DNA of 64,000 bases from GCA-2717185 sp964474755. Lineage in GTDB: Bacteria > Pseudomonadota > Alphaproteobacteria > UBA8366 > GCA-2717185. The translations under genes were made by a program, and so were the position numbers. The DNA lies in the NCBI GenBank assembly GCA_964474755.1, contig CAYYUG010000010.1:1-64000 (forward strand), given 5' to 3'. The notes below the pieces were generated by a model, which saw only the letters and a program-made list of their open reading frames with translations, made no database searches and had not been told where the DNA came from. Of this stretch, positions 43,958-52,052 are shown one piece after another (within the stretch, counting starts at the first letter, position 1; each line of letters opens with the position of its first letter).

Positions 43958-44239
43958 GCCCTGGAGGCATGTGATTATGGTCTGGAACGGTTCGATCGGA
44001 TCGCCAGCATGCTGGCCTGTTGGATAGGCGAAAGTGGGTTACCGGAGGGCTTCAATAGCTAGGTACGCTGCTTCAAACTACTCGGTGACGTGACGGCCTA
44101 CACGGGCACTGCCGGCGAATGCAGGCCATCGACGATGCAAAGGGTCGTATCAAGTTTGGCGTCCAGGCAATCTGCCAGCGCGACTAGATTACCGCGCGGG
44201 GTTTGGCGAAGCTGTATATCCCTTGGCGGCAGAAGTTAA
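43958..44239 (+). pseudogene. Remnant of a MaoC-like acyl dehydratase
   Basis: One plus-strand frame reads ALEACDYGLERFDRIASM, then LACWIGESGLPEGFNS, a TAG at 44060, then VRCFKLLGDVTAYTGTAGE. After a frameshift it continues AIDDAKGRIKFGVQAICQRD, a TAG at 44185, then ITARGLAKLYIPWRQK. The order YG-x-RF, then a FxLLGDVT strand, then xCQRDxxTARGxAxLxxP matches the second hot-dog half of MaoC-type hydratases that end with NQRGE..T.G.A.V.LPS. Two stops and a frameshift make it non-functional. The 5' half is not recognisable. The assignment rests on my reading of the pattern. Confidence 0.5.
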
Positions 44240-45087
44240 ACCGGACGCGTCCCGTTCACCGTCACGCGGTTCATATAGCGTTTTTGTCCGGGATAGTCGT
44301 TCAGTGCCTTGTGCATGACGCAACGATTATCCCAGAAGGCTATTGAACCCTTCTCCCATCGGAAACGGCAGGTGAATTCCGGTCGATGGCTGTGGTCGAA
44401 CAAAAATTCGAGCAACGGCTTGCTCTCCGTTTCTGCCATGCCTTTGAAGCGGTGGGTGCGTGGCCGGCATACGAACAGCGCCTTACGGCCGGTTTCCGGA
44501 TGGGTACGTACCACTGGATGTTCCATTTCAGGTTCGTCTTCCTCGTCCGGGTCGTCGCGCAGTTTACTGGTCATCTTAGCATTGCGTTCTGGTGTTGCGT
44601 TGGGTGCCTGGACGCGGTTGTCGTGAACTGCGACTAGCTTATCCAGCATTTTGCGCATGCCTTCGGACAGGGCTTCGTAGGCGAGGTATTGGTTGGCAAA
44701 TAGTGTATCTCCGCCGACTGACGGTACGTCTAGCGCATAGAGAATTGAGCCTAGCGGTGGCTTCTCCAGATGGGTTAGATCCTGATGCCAACTGCCGCCG
44801 ACAATCTTGGTGTGCTCGGGGTCCTTACGGATCGGGAAAATTTCCGGATGGCCCTCAAGTGGAACATAGCGCGGATGCACGTTCAGGCTGCCGAAGCGTC
44901 CGCCGAATTTCTTGTGTTGATCCTCGGTTAAATCTTGGTCCCGGAAGAAGATAACGAGGTTCTCATGAAAGGCGCGTTGCACTTCCGCAAAGGTTTCATT
45001 GCCGAGATCCTCCGACAGATCAACCCCAAAAATCTCTGCGCCACACCCGCCGGAGAGTGGTTTTACTTTGATGCGGTTGTAGGTCAC
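44236..45087 (-). CDS. TauD/TfdA-family Fe(II)/2-oxoglutarate dioxygenase (first of three)
   Basis: 283 residues. The metal-binding facial triad is visible as HxD in GGSWHQDLTHLEKPP and the distal His in DNRCVMHKALNDY. The 2-oxoglutarate-binding Arg is near RYMNRVTVNG. Members hydroxylate taurine, 2,4-D, alkyl sulfates or carboxylates next to a leaving group. The substrate is unknown. It lies between the Mo operon and the ceramidase-like gene, on the minus strand. Two further family members occur at 57.0 and 62.8 kb. Confidence 0.92.
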   Translation of the reverse strand: MTYNRIKVKPLSGGCGAEIFGVDLSEDLGNETFAEVQRAFHENLVIFFRDQDLTEDQHKKFGGRFGSLNVHPRYVPLEGHPEIFPIRKDPEHTKIVGGSWHQDLTHLEKPPLGSILYALDVPSVGGDTLFANQYLAYEALSEGMRKMLDKLVAVHDNRVQAPNATPERNAKMTSKLRDDPDEEDEPEMEHPVVRTHPETGRKALFVCRPRTHRFKGMAETESKPLLEFLFDHSHRPEFTCRFRWEKGSIAFWDNRCVMHKALNDYPGQKRYMNRVTVNGTRPV

Positions 45088-45167
45088 GCGGTTTCCTTCC
45101 CGTTTTCGTCTAGCCTAACACTTTTGATGGTAGACTAAATGACGTTAATTCCATAACGCACATACTG

Positions 45168-45986
45168 TTAGACAGCCATCCGCCTTGGCGTCCGGGCCAC
45201 CATATGTAGCACCAAATAGGCCGCCATGGCGGCGACGAGATGTTTAAAAGTATGGCCGCTGACTGCGCCGCCGAGTGCGTTGAAGACTGCAAGGTCGGAC
45301 CGGTCGAGCACTATGGCCACACCGTATGTAAGGAAGACAATGAGCAGTGGAGCGGAAGGCATATAGTAGCCGCTTGGGAATAGCCATAAGATGAGCGGCA
45401 AGGTGATTATCGGAAAGAATTTAACCAAAACATAAAAACGTAAATCGCCAGCGCCCACACTTTCGCTCCAATTCCAGTAGATAACGCTCGCGGCGCCGAG
45501 GAGGATGAGGAGTGGCAAGAGCCAGCGGTTGCCGGTGCGACGGTCGATCCGGTCGGCGAGGATAGCTGCGAAAAGGGACATGAAGGCGGTAGTCATGGGC
45601 AGTCGGTCCCAGAACAGTCGTGGAGTATCCGGCATCAAGTGGTAATAAGCTGATCCTATTCCTATTAGCGTTACAGCAGCGAAAAAGACAATATACGGTG
45701 CGGCATCTGTCCCTTCTGCAAAGATGTCTCTCCTCCGCCTACCCAGTAAAGTTGCCAGGCCTAGCAGACCCACCACCATAAATGCTGCGCTCGAAAGCAC
45801 GTCGCCGAAATTGGGGATACCGCAAAGCGATCGCATATCGGCGAAACGGTGGTATTCTGGGTTCTGCGGAACAGACGGCACTAAGTTGGCGCCGACCAAA
45901 GTAACTACGAACAGACCTAATAGAATTGCGATCCGTTGTTGTTTGGTCAGTATCCGCATAGCGCCTCCCGTATGCTGTTTCGGCAA
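45168..45986 (-). CDS. Ceramidase-like (CREST superfamily) membrane protein
   Basis: 272 residues (or 263 from the ATG at 45959) with about seven hydrophobic segments. The segment GIGSAYYHLMPDTPRLFWDR followed by LPMT, plus SGHTFKHLVAA near the C-terminus, supplies the His, Asp and His-rich pattern of alkaline ceramidases and related CREST hydrolases. They use a zinc site in the membrane to cleave amides such as ceramide. Bacterial members are known but uncharacterised. Whether this organism makes sphingolipids cannot be told here; another lipid or amide substrate is possible. Confidence 0.75.
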   Translation of the reverse strand: MPKQHTGGAMRILTKQQRIAILLGLFVVTLVGANLVPSVPQNPEYHRFADMRSLCGIPNFGDVLSSAAFMVVGLLGLATLLGRRRRDIFAEGTDAAPYIVFFAAVTLIGIGSAYYHLMPDTPRLFWDRLPMTTAFMSLFAAILADRIDRRTGNRWLLPLLILLGAASVIYWNWSESVGAGDLRFYVLVKFFPIITLPLILWLFPSGYYMPSAPLLIVFLTYGVAIVLDRSDLAVFNALGGAVSGHTFKHLVAAMAAYLVLHMVARTPRRMAV

Positions 45987-46253
45987 CCATATAGGTCAAT
46001 TACAAATAGGCTACCTTGCCAGTTTCGATTTACCGAGAAAGCGCAGACGCGCCGTTCAATGACAGGTTAGGCCAACTAGGTTAAGCCATAGACGTGGACC
46101 TTTTTGCATGGTGCCGCAAAATTGCCAAGATCGCCGTAATTTTTTGTTGCGACGCGAATTTTTGAAGTGCAGTGCCCGTTTTGCTGAGTGAAGCAAGACG
46201 CCCGCGGGACTGGGCTGAACTGGAAGGTTAGGCTCTGGGTTGCGAATAATTTG

Positions 46254-47696
46254 CTAGCTGTTAGCTGCCTCCCGCATCGCAGAGTAGGCTGACAGGGCCC
46301 GTTGTCGGCTTACGCGTAAATCGACGATGGGTCGCGGGTAGGTTTTGTCCAAAACGACGCCCGCTTCTATTAAGGTGGTCGCTGGCGTTCCCCATGGTTC
46401 GTGGATGTGCTTCGCCGGCATTGCGGCGAGCTCTGGCACGTAGCGCCTCACATAGGTTCCCTCCGGGTCAAACTTTCGACCCTGCAGAACCGGGTTAAAG
46501 ATCCGGAAATAAGGTGCTGCATCGGCTCCCGACCCGGCGACCCATTGCCAGCCAGCCGAGTTGTTGGCCAAGTCGGCGTCTACCAACTTATCCCAAAACC
46601 ACGCCTCGCCCGCCCGCCAGTCAATTAGCAGGTTCTTGACCAGCAGGGACGCCACGATCATGCGCACCCGATTATGCATCCAACCGGTCTGCCACAATTC
46701 GCGCATACCCGCATCGACAATTGGAATCCCTGTCTGACCGCTCTGCCAGGCGCGCAGTCCATCGGGATCGTCGGGCCAGCGCATGTTCGCGAATTTGGCT
46801 TGAAAGGGCGCTTCCGGCAAGGTTGGCCAATGGAACAGTAGGTGTTTGGAGAACTCCCGCCACGCAAGCTCGCGTTGAAACGCGTGGCCCCCACCTGCAG
46901 TCTCCGGCGCAGCTTCGATCTTGGCTAGTGTAGCGTGCCAGCATTGGTGTGGACTGATTTCACCAAAATGTAGATGCGGCGATAGTCGGGAGGTCCCGGC
47001 AAAATCCGGCCGATTGCGCAACTCTGAATAATCCTTTAACGGGCCTTCTAGGAAATCGACCATCCTTGCACGGGCTCCTGCCTCACCTGGTTGCCAGGTT
47101 TCTCGCAACCCGCCGGCCCAGTCGGGTGCTGTCGGCAGCAATCGTAAATGCTCAAGCGAGTCTCCCGCCGGAACATATGCAGGAACTGGGATTGTTTTGG
47201 GCCGGAGCAGCGGAATTTTCGGCATTGGCGCACTCAGACAGGCTTTCCAGAACGGTGTGAAGACGCGGAAAGGGGTATCAGATTTTGTCCGCAGCGCTTC
47301 CGGTTCGAACAACAAATCGCCGGAAAAGCGTTTAATCACGAAGCCAGTATCGGCAAGCTCGTTTTCTGTAGCATGGGCCCAAGGTTCGTAAGCTCTAGTG
47401 AAGTAAAGCGCAGAGGCTCCAGTCTCCGCCATTAAGGTTTTCAAGACACTTAGTGCTGGGCCGCGGCGCAGGATCAATGGACATCCGAGTTGCGCTAAAT
47501 CGCGCGCCAAGGCTGCGAGGCTGTTATGCAGCCACCAACGGCTCGCCTCACCCATCCTCCACACGCCTGGTGTTTTATCGTCAAGCACATAGACCGGTAG
47601 AACGGGCTGACCAGACTCACATGCAGCAGAGAGGGCACGATTGTCGCTTAAGCGAAGGTCATGCCGGAACCAGAACAGAACGGGGGCGGTGGACAT
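46254..47696 (-). CDS. phrB: Deoxyribodipyrimidine photo-lyase
   Basis: 480 residues. The N-terminal antenna-binding domain opens with APVLFWFRHDLRLSDNRAL. The C-terminal FAD domain carries RLSPHLHFGEISP, REFSKHLLFHWP, RMIVASLLVKNLLIDWR and the Trp-rich WQWVAGSGADAAPYFRIFNP, all conserved in class I CPD photolyases. It splits cyclobutane pyrimidine dimers in light-exposed DNA. Present as a single gene; the organism is therefore likely exposed to light. Confidence 0.96.
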   Translation of the reverse strand: MSTAPVLFWFRHDLRLSDNRALSAACESGQPVLPVYVLDDKTPGVWRMGEASRWWLHNSLAALARDLAQLGCPLILRRGPALSVLKTLMAETGASALYFTRAYEPWAHATENELADTGFVIKRFSGDLLFEPEALRTKSDTPFRVFTPFWKACLSAPMPKIPLLRPKTIPVPAYVPAGDSLEHLRLLPTAPDWAGGLRETWQPGEAGARARMVDFLEGPLKDYSELRNRPDFAGTSRLSPHLHFGEISPHQCWHATLAKIEAAPETAGGGHAFQRELAWREFSKHLLFHWPTLPEAPFQAKFANMRWPDDPDGLRAWQSGQTGIPIVDAGMRELWQTGWMHNRVRMIVASLLVKNLLIDWRAGEAWFWDKLVDADLANNSAGWQWVAGSGADAAPYFRIFNPVLQGRKFDPEGTYVRRYVPELAAMPAKHIHEPWGTPATTLIEAGVVLDKTYPRPIVDLRVSRQRALSAYSAMREAANS

Positions 47697-47816
47697 GGCG
47701 TATCTTCAGCTAATTTTTTTTATTTTACGCAAGACCTTACACAGCGGATCATGCGTGTTTGCGCTTGCGGTGGCAATCGATACCATCTTGGCTAGTCATG
47801 GTTTTGGGGCGGTGAT

Positions 47817-48140
47817 GTGAAAATCGAACGAACTGAAACGTTTCAGGTTCAATTGGAGGAAGGTACCACTTGCCAACGCAGCGAATTCGTTCGCATCTGG
47901 ACCAATGATGGTTTGTATGGCGCCGGCGAGGGCTTGTCCATGCAGGGCGAGACCTCTTCTCTGCTGGCGATCCAGCATGACAACGCGCCGGCTTGGATCG
48001 GCACTGATCCGACCGACCACGCGGAGCCGCAGGACTGGCTGATGCACAAGCTGGTCAAGCAAGGACCGGAATGGAGGCTGACCGGCGTCCCCGCCGCATC
48101 GACGTCAACGCTTAACACACAGGAATTAAGGGGTAAGTAG
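47817..48140 (+). pseudogene. Truncated N-terminal domain of a mandelate racemase-like enzyme
   Basis: A 107-residue frame starting with GTG at 47817 matches the N-terminal capping domain of the mandelate racemase/muconate lactonizing family (VRIWTNDGLYGAGEGLSMQG, then WLMHKLVKQGPEWRLTGV). It ends in ASTSTLNTQELRGK, where intact relatives run on as xALWDLKGK into the TIM-barrel. All catalytic Lys, Asp and Glu residues are in the missing barrel, so it cannot be active. The stop is one base before the MmgE/PrpD start, so translation of the fragment may still couple to that gene. Confidence 0.78.
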
Positions 48141-48141
48141 C

Positions 48142-49527
48142 ATGACGTCACTCAGTCGTCAGTTCGCCGAATGGGTCGTCGGACTCAAATATGAAGATTT
48201 GCCAATGGCCGTCGTGGATCGCGCCAAGGGGCTCACTCTGCACGCTTTTTCTTCTGCATTAGTTGGACGGGGCTTTCCGGATGCTGAACAGGCGCTTCGC
48301 ATGATGCAGGAAGAAGAAGGAGGTGGCGGGGCGGCCACTGTGATCGTCGATGGAGCGAAGTTGACCAAGGCGGGCGCGGCGCTGGTCAATTCTGAGATGA
48401 TGTTTGCTGGCGGTAAGTGGGATACTTTCCGCATGCTAACCCATCCGGGCTGCGCGATCATTCCCTCGACCCTAGTCTCGGCGGAGCTCGAAGGTGCATC
48501 GGGTCGCGAATACATCACTGGGCTTGTTGCCGGCTATGAGATTATGGAACGTATGGCGGCAGACTTTATCCCCACCGTCATGTCACGCGGGTTCCATCCA
48601 GGTCCTGTTTTCGGCATCTTCGGTGCTGCGATGTCGGCAGCTAAGATCACTGGCCTCGACGCAGAACAGGTGCATGGTACGATCGCACAATGCGTCAATC
48701 TGGCAAGCGGTAATGTCGAAGGTGCGCGCAGTGGTGGAAAGTCTCTGCGCGAGGGTGGTGCCGTCCGCAATGCACTGCTGGCCGTTGCCATGGCAAGGCA
48801 CGGAACGCCCGGCGGAGAGACGGTGCTGGAGGGAGAGGGTGGCTTTTACCATTCTTATACTGGCAACAATCTCGGCAAACTGCGCTACAGCTTCACCGGT
48901 GACAATGCAACCAACCTGGATAAGCTGACACAAGGGCTCGGCCAGGACTGGATGTTCCTGGAGACGCTGTATCGCATCTATTCGACACCGGGCTACAACA
49001 TCGCACATGTTGACGTGACTGCAGCCTTGTGTGCGGAGCATGATATCCAATACGCGGATGTGGATCGGGTCGTCAGTCACGTTAATTTTCTGGAAACGCA
49101 ATATCCCAGCCCCGCTTTTCCGTCGCGTGGCACCATTCCAAAGATCGACAGCCCGCACTATTACGCAGCTTATGGTGTGGTGAAACGCGGCTTTCCGCTG
49201 CTGAAAAACGTTGCCCGCAAGGTTGGCGAGGCAGATCCGCCGGAAGTGATCGACCTGATGAAGAGGGTAGAGATCGTGCCGGTCCACGCTCACACTCTTT
49301 TCGGTCCGACGGTGACGATACATCTGAAGGATGGCCGAAGCTTCACAAAGGTTGCGACGGGTCGCGAGTTCATCTGGGACTTCGACGAAGAGGTACGCCG
49401 GGTCCGCGAACTGATACCTGGTCTGCCAATTCCAAAAGCGCAGTTCGAAGATTTGATTGAAGCGTGTCGGGGCCTCGATGGCTTAGCAAAGGCGGATAAG
49501 CTGATCGAATTGAGTTTAATTGGTTAA
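48142..49527 (+). CDS. MmgE/PrpD family protein
   Basis: 461 residues of the MmgE/PrpD fold, which includes 2-methylcitrate dehydratase and cis-aconitate decarboxylase. It shows ADFIPTVMSRGFHPGPVFGIFGAAMSAAKITGLD, the helical SGGKSLREGGAVRNALLAV segment and C-terminal TVTIHLKDGRSF. The ATG at 48142 follows the mandelate racemase fragment directly. The family catalyses hydration, dehydration or decarboxylation of tricarboxylates and similar acids; the specific substrate is not known. Confidence 0.9.
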   Translation: MTSLSRQFAEWVVGLKYEDLPMAVVDRAKGLTLHAFSSALVGRGFPDAEQALRMMQEEEGGGGAATVIVDGAKLTKAGAALVNSEMMFAGGKWDTFRMLTHPGCAIIPSTLVSAELEGASGREYITGLVAGYEIMERMAADFIPTVMSRGFHPGPVFGIFGAAMSAAKITGLDAEQVHGTIAQCVNLASGNVEGARSGGKSLREGGAVRNALLAVAMARHGTPGGETVLEGEGGFYHSYTGNNLGKLRYSFTGDNATNLDKLTQGLGQDWMFLETLYRIYSTPGYNIAHVDVTAALCAEHDIQYADVDRVVSHVNFLETQYPSPAFPSRGTIPKIDSPHYYAAYGVVKRGFPLLKNVARKVGEADPPEVIDLMKRVEIVPVHAHTLFGPTVTIHLKDGRSFTKVATGREFIWDFDEEVRRVRELIPGLPIPKAQFEDLIEACRGLDGLAKADKLIELSLIG

Positions 49528-49851
49528 AGGTCAGACATCACCGAACCTCAACCACTGTCATACCCTATCAAGTCGGGGATATTGCAATGCAAGGAGCTAG
49601 CCTGACCTGAAGTCCATCAATTCGGCACGAGGATGGGCTTCATTTCATCGCCTTTCAGGATCAGATCGTAGCTGGGCAGACCTTCCAATAGCGGTAATGC
49701 GTGACCGTGGATCAGGTCTGTTTTTAGTGGTTAAGGCGTCGCGATTTTAAGACTGAATTAGCCATTTCCCGTTTCCGGCATGTCATGTTTGGTTAGATCC
49801 AGTCTGCGGTCCCCATCGATCGTGTTTGGAATTTCTGGCATTGGGCGCTCG
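49528..49851. other. Intergenic stretch with a possible amidohydrolase N-terminal remnant
   Basis: About 320 bp between convergent MmgE/PrpD and the dioxygenase beta gene. On the minus strand, around 49615-49720, a short frame contains LEGLPSYDLILKG, which resembles the start of dihydroorotase-like amidohydrolases (YDLxLKGG), then stops. It is too short for a firm call; nothing else recognisable. Confidence 0.3.
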
Positions 49852-50352
49852 CTAAATTTGGTGGATGTCGATGGCACCGTCGATGACGTTTTCCAGCAAC
49901 ACTATTTTCTTTTGTTTGATTTTGAGATCGTCGCCGACGCGGTACAAGGTGTAGTCATACCAACCACCGCGAATTTGTTTTCCCCAGCGTGGATCATTAC
50001 ACAAAGTCAACCACTTCGCTGATGCTTCGATCGTATCGCCATTGTCTTCGACAATGCGCACTGTATTGACTAGATGGCTTGTCCGGGCCAACGGCGTGGT
50101 GGCGTATGCTTGGCCAGAGGTCAGTCGGTAGAGCCGTGCCTCCAACGCCGGCTTGCCGGTAAGATAGATCATGTTGACTTCCAGCTCTGGGTCGTTGGTT
50201 AACTCGTCCTCAGTCGCCCATGACGGTACCCAGTAGATGCAGTCCTGGGTGTAGAGGTCGGCCCAGCCCGACCATTCCCGCCGGTCCAGCAAGTCCGCTT
50301 CCAGATAGAGCAGGTCACGGACCGCGTTGTAGCTGCCGCTCGCCGAACTCAC
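49852..50352 (-). CDS. Aromatic-ring-hydroxylating dioxygenase beta subunit
   Basis: About 166 residues from a GTG at 50352, which overlaps the alpha subunit stop (GTGA); an in-frame ATG at 50382 would overlap by 34 bases. The cystatin-like SnoaL fold of the beta subunit is recognised in YLEADLLDRREWSGWADLYTQ and IYWVP, plus RTSHLVNTVRI and GGWYDYTLYRVGDDLK. It has a structural role in the alpha3-beta3 oxygenase. No reductase or ferredoxin gene is beside it. Confidence 0.92.
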   Translation of the reverse strand: MSSASGSYNAVRDLLYLEADLLDRREWSGWADLYTQDCIYWVPSWATEDELTNDPELEVNMIYLTGKPALEARLYRLTSGQAYATTPLARTSHLVNTVRIVEDNGDTIEASAKWLTLCNDPRWGKQIRGGWYDYTLYRVGDDLKIKQKKIVLLENVIDGAIDIHQI

Positions 50353-51662
50353 GACACTACGCCGCCCATCAAGTCTCGCCATTTGCGGAAAAAGCCATAA
50401 TACAGTGTCTCTTGATCGTAGGTTGTGCCGCTGGTCACCGGATCGGCGCCGATACAGCTTGCCGCATCGTCCGGTCCCTTGAAGGCTATCCCAAGCCCAC
50501 GATCGAGCCCGCTCCAGCGCGATAGGGTGCCTGCAGCGCCGAGCTGACAGTCCTCCAACGCCGCCAGATCGTCCGGTGTTGCCATACCGGTTACTGTATA
50601 AAAATCCTCGAATTTGCGCAGGCGTGCAGCGCGCGCCTTGCGGCTCTCCCCTTTCGGGGCGATGCAGTATACGCGCACTTCGGTGCGGTCCGGCGCAATC
50701 GGTCGTGTCACGCGGATTTGTGTCGAGGGCTGGTCCATCAGGTGGACGTTAGGGAAGAGGTAGAGATTTCGGCCGCGCCGGAGCATCCAGTCGACCTTTT
50801 CCTGAGGGAAATCCTGCAGCAGCTGTTCCTTGGCTTCGTAAAGCGGCATGACCTCCGGCGTCTCACGCTGAGACCAGATCATGTTGTGGCCGTTGCCGAA
50901 ATCATAGCAACCGGCGGGTTGGGTGCCACGCAACCTGCCTGACTCGGTTCGTCGCATGTCCGCATTGTCGCCCATTTTTTCGCGCTGCTGCATGGCGCGG
51001 ACGAAAACTTGATGCACCGTGCTGACATGGTATCCATCGACACCGTTCTCCGCGTTTAGCTTCCAGTTGCCGCGCACTAAGTAGGTCTGGCCGCCACGCA
51101 CCACTTCCATCCCTTTCGGCGACTGGTCGGCCAGATGATCGATGAATGGCAGGGTCTCGCCTAGATGGCTTTCCAGCGGCTCGACGCTGGCATCGAGGCA
51201 CCCGAAGACGAACCCCTTGTAACTTTGCACGCGCGGCACCGGTGTCAGTCCCTTGCGTGCGCTTTCCGGGGTGCCACCCGGCCAGCCCTTCGCTTCGTCT
51301 TTCACATGGGTGCATTTGCCCTTGGTGTCGTAGCACCATCCATGGAAGCGACATGCAATTGTCTGCATCGTGCCCCGCCGCCGAGGCGTGAGTATTGCGC
51401 CACGATGGGCACAGGCATTGATGAAAGCGCCAATGCCGTCATCTTCCTGACGGATGACGAAGACTGGCTGCTGGCCAATATTTGTTGCGTAATAATCGCC
51501 ATGTTTGATCACCTGACTTTCGTGACAGAGATATACCCAGGTCTTGCCGAACACGCGTTCCATCTCAGCGGAGAACACCGCTGGATCGGTGTAAAGGCGT
51601 CGGTCGATGCGAAAGACACCGTCTTCGGTGCGGTCTTCGATGAATTGGGCCGTGTCGTCCAT
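50349..51662 (-). CDS. Aromatic-ring-hydroxylating dioxygenase alpha subunit (Rieske)
   Basis: About 437 residues from the ATG at 51662; an in-frame ATG 26 codons upstream is less likely. The Rieske 2Fe-2S ligands are NACAHRGA (Cys84, His86) and CRFHGWCYD (Cys104, His107). The mononuclear iron site has VDGYHVSTVHQVF. It belongs to the benzoate/anthranilate/salicylate-like oxygenase group and would insert O2 into an aromatic ring with electrons from an unlinked reductase. Translationally coupled to the beta subunit. Confidence 0.94.
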   Translation of the reverse strand: MDDTAQFIEDRTEDGVFRIDRRLYTDPAVFSAEMERVFGKTWVYLCHESQVIKHGDYYATNIGQQPVFVIRQEDDGIGAFINACAHRGAILTPRRRGTMQTIACRFHGWCYDTKGKCTHVKDEAKGWPGGTPESARKGLTPVPRVQSYKGFVFGCLDASVEPLESHLGETLPFIDHLADQSPKGMEVVRGGQTYLVRGNWKLNAENGVDGYHVSTVHQVFVRAMQQREKMGDNADMRRTESGRLRGTQPAGCYDFGNGHNMIWSQRETPEVMPLYEAKEQLLQDFPQEKVDWMLRRGRNLYLFPNVHLMDQPSTQIRVTRPIAPDRTEVRVYCIAPKGESRKARAARLRKFEDFYTVTGMATPDDLAALEDCQLGAAGTLSRWSGLDRGLGIAFKGPDDAASCIGADPVTSGTTYDQETLYYGFFRKWRDLMGGVVS

Positions 51663-52052
51663 GGATTTAGCTTCGGTCGTTTTTGGGTGTAGAGATGGTA
51701 GCAGATAACACATTCCTGATTCGACAGGCTGTTTATTCACACGCTACGGTCCGGCGTATGTAAGTGGGAAGACGATTATGGTTGAAGATTTGGATGCGAA
51801 CGAAATTTTGATGGGCAAAAATTGCGTTGTTGCAGCTGTATCCCATGTCATTTCCGCATCATGGGTTCGGCCAGGATATGGAAACGCTGCATTCGGTTGC
51901 CGATCCAGAAAATTTAAGTTTTGACGACTTCCATAGGATTAAAATGGAACCAGACCGCACATATATTTTATGCGAGGAAACGAGAGAGCGTATGACATCG
52001 CTGATGATTTCTGTGATGAATTCCCAGAAGGTCGGGTAACGGGGCCTTCCCG
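51663..52052. other. Divergent intergenic region between Rieske dioxygenase and MFS genes
   Basis: About 390 bp that should hold promoters for both directions. Its right part contains a broken plus-strand frame described separately. Confidence 0.5.
51778..52039 (+). pseudogene. Small frameshifted remnant, possible SDR C-terminus
   Basis: An ATG at 51778 opens MVEDLDANEILMGKNCVVAA, which stops after about 48 codons. A second frame (from 51827) reads PHHGFGQDMETLHSVADPEN, then FHRIKMEPDRTYILCEETRE and ends at 52039. The latter loosely resembles the C-terminal tail of short-chain dehydrogenases (…FYILTHPE.R…). It may be a decayed gene or two spurious frames; weak support. Confidence 0.3.
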
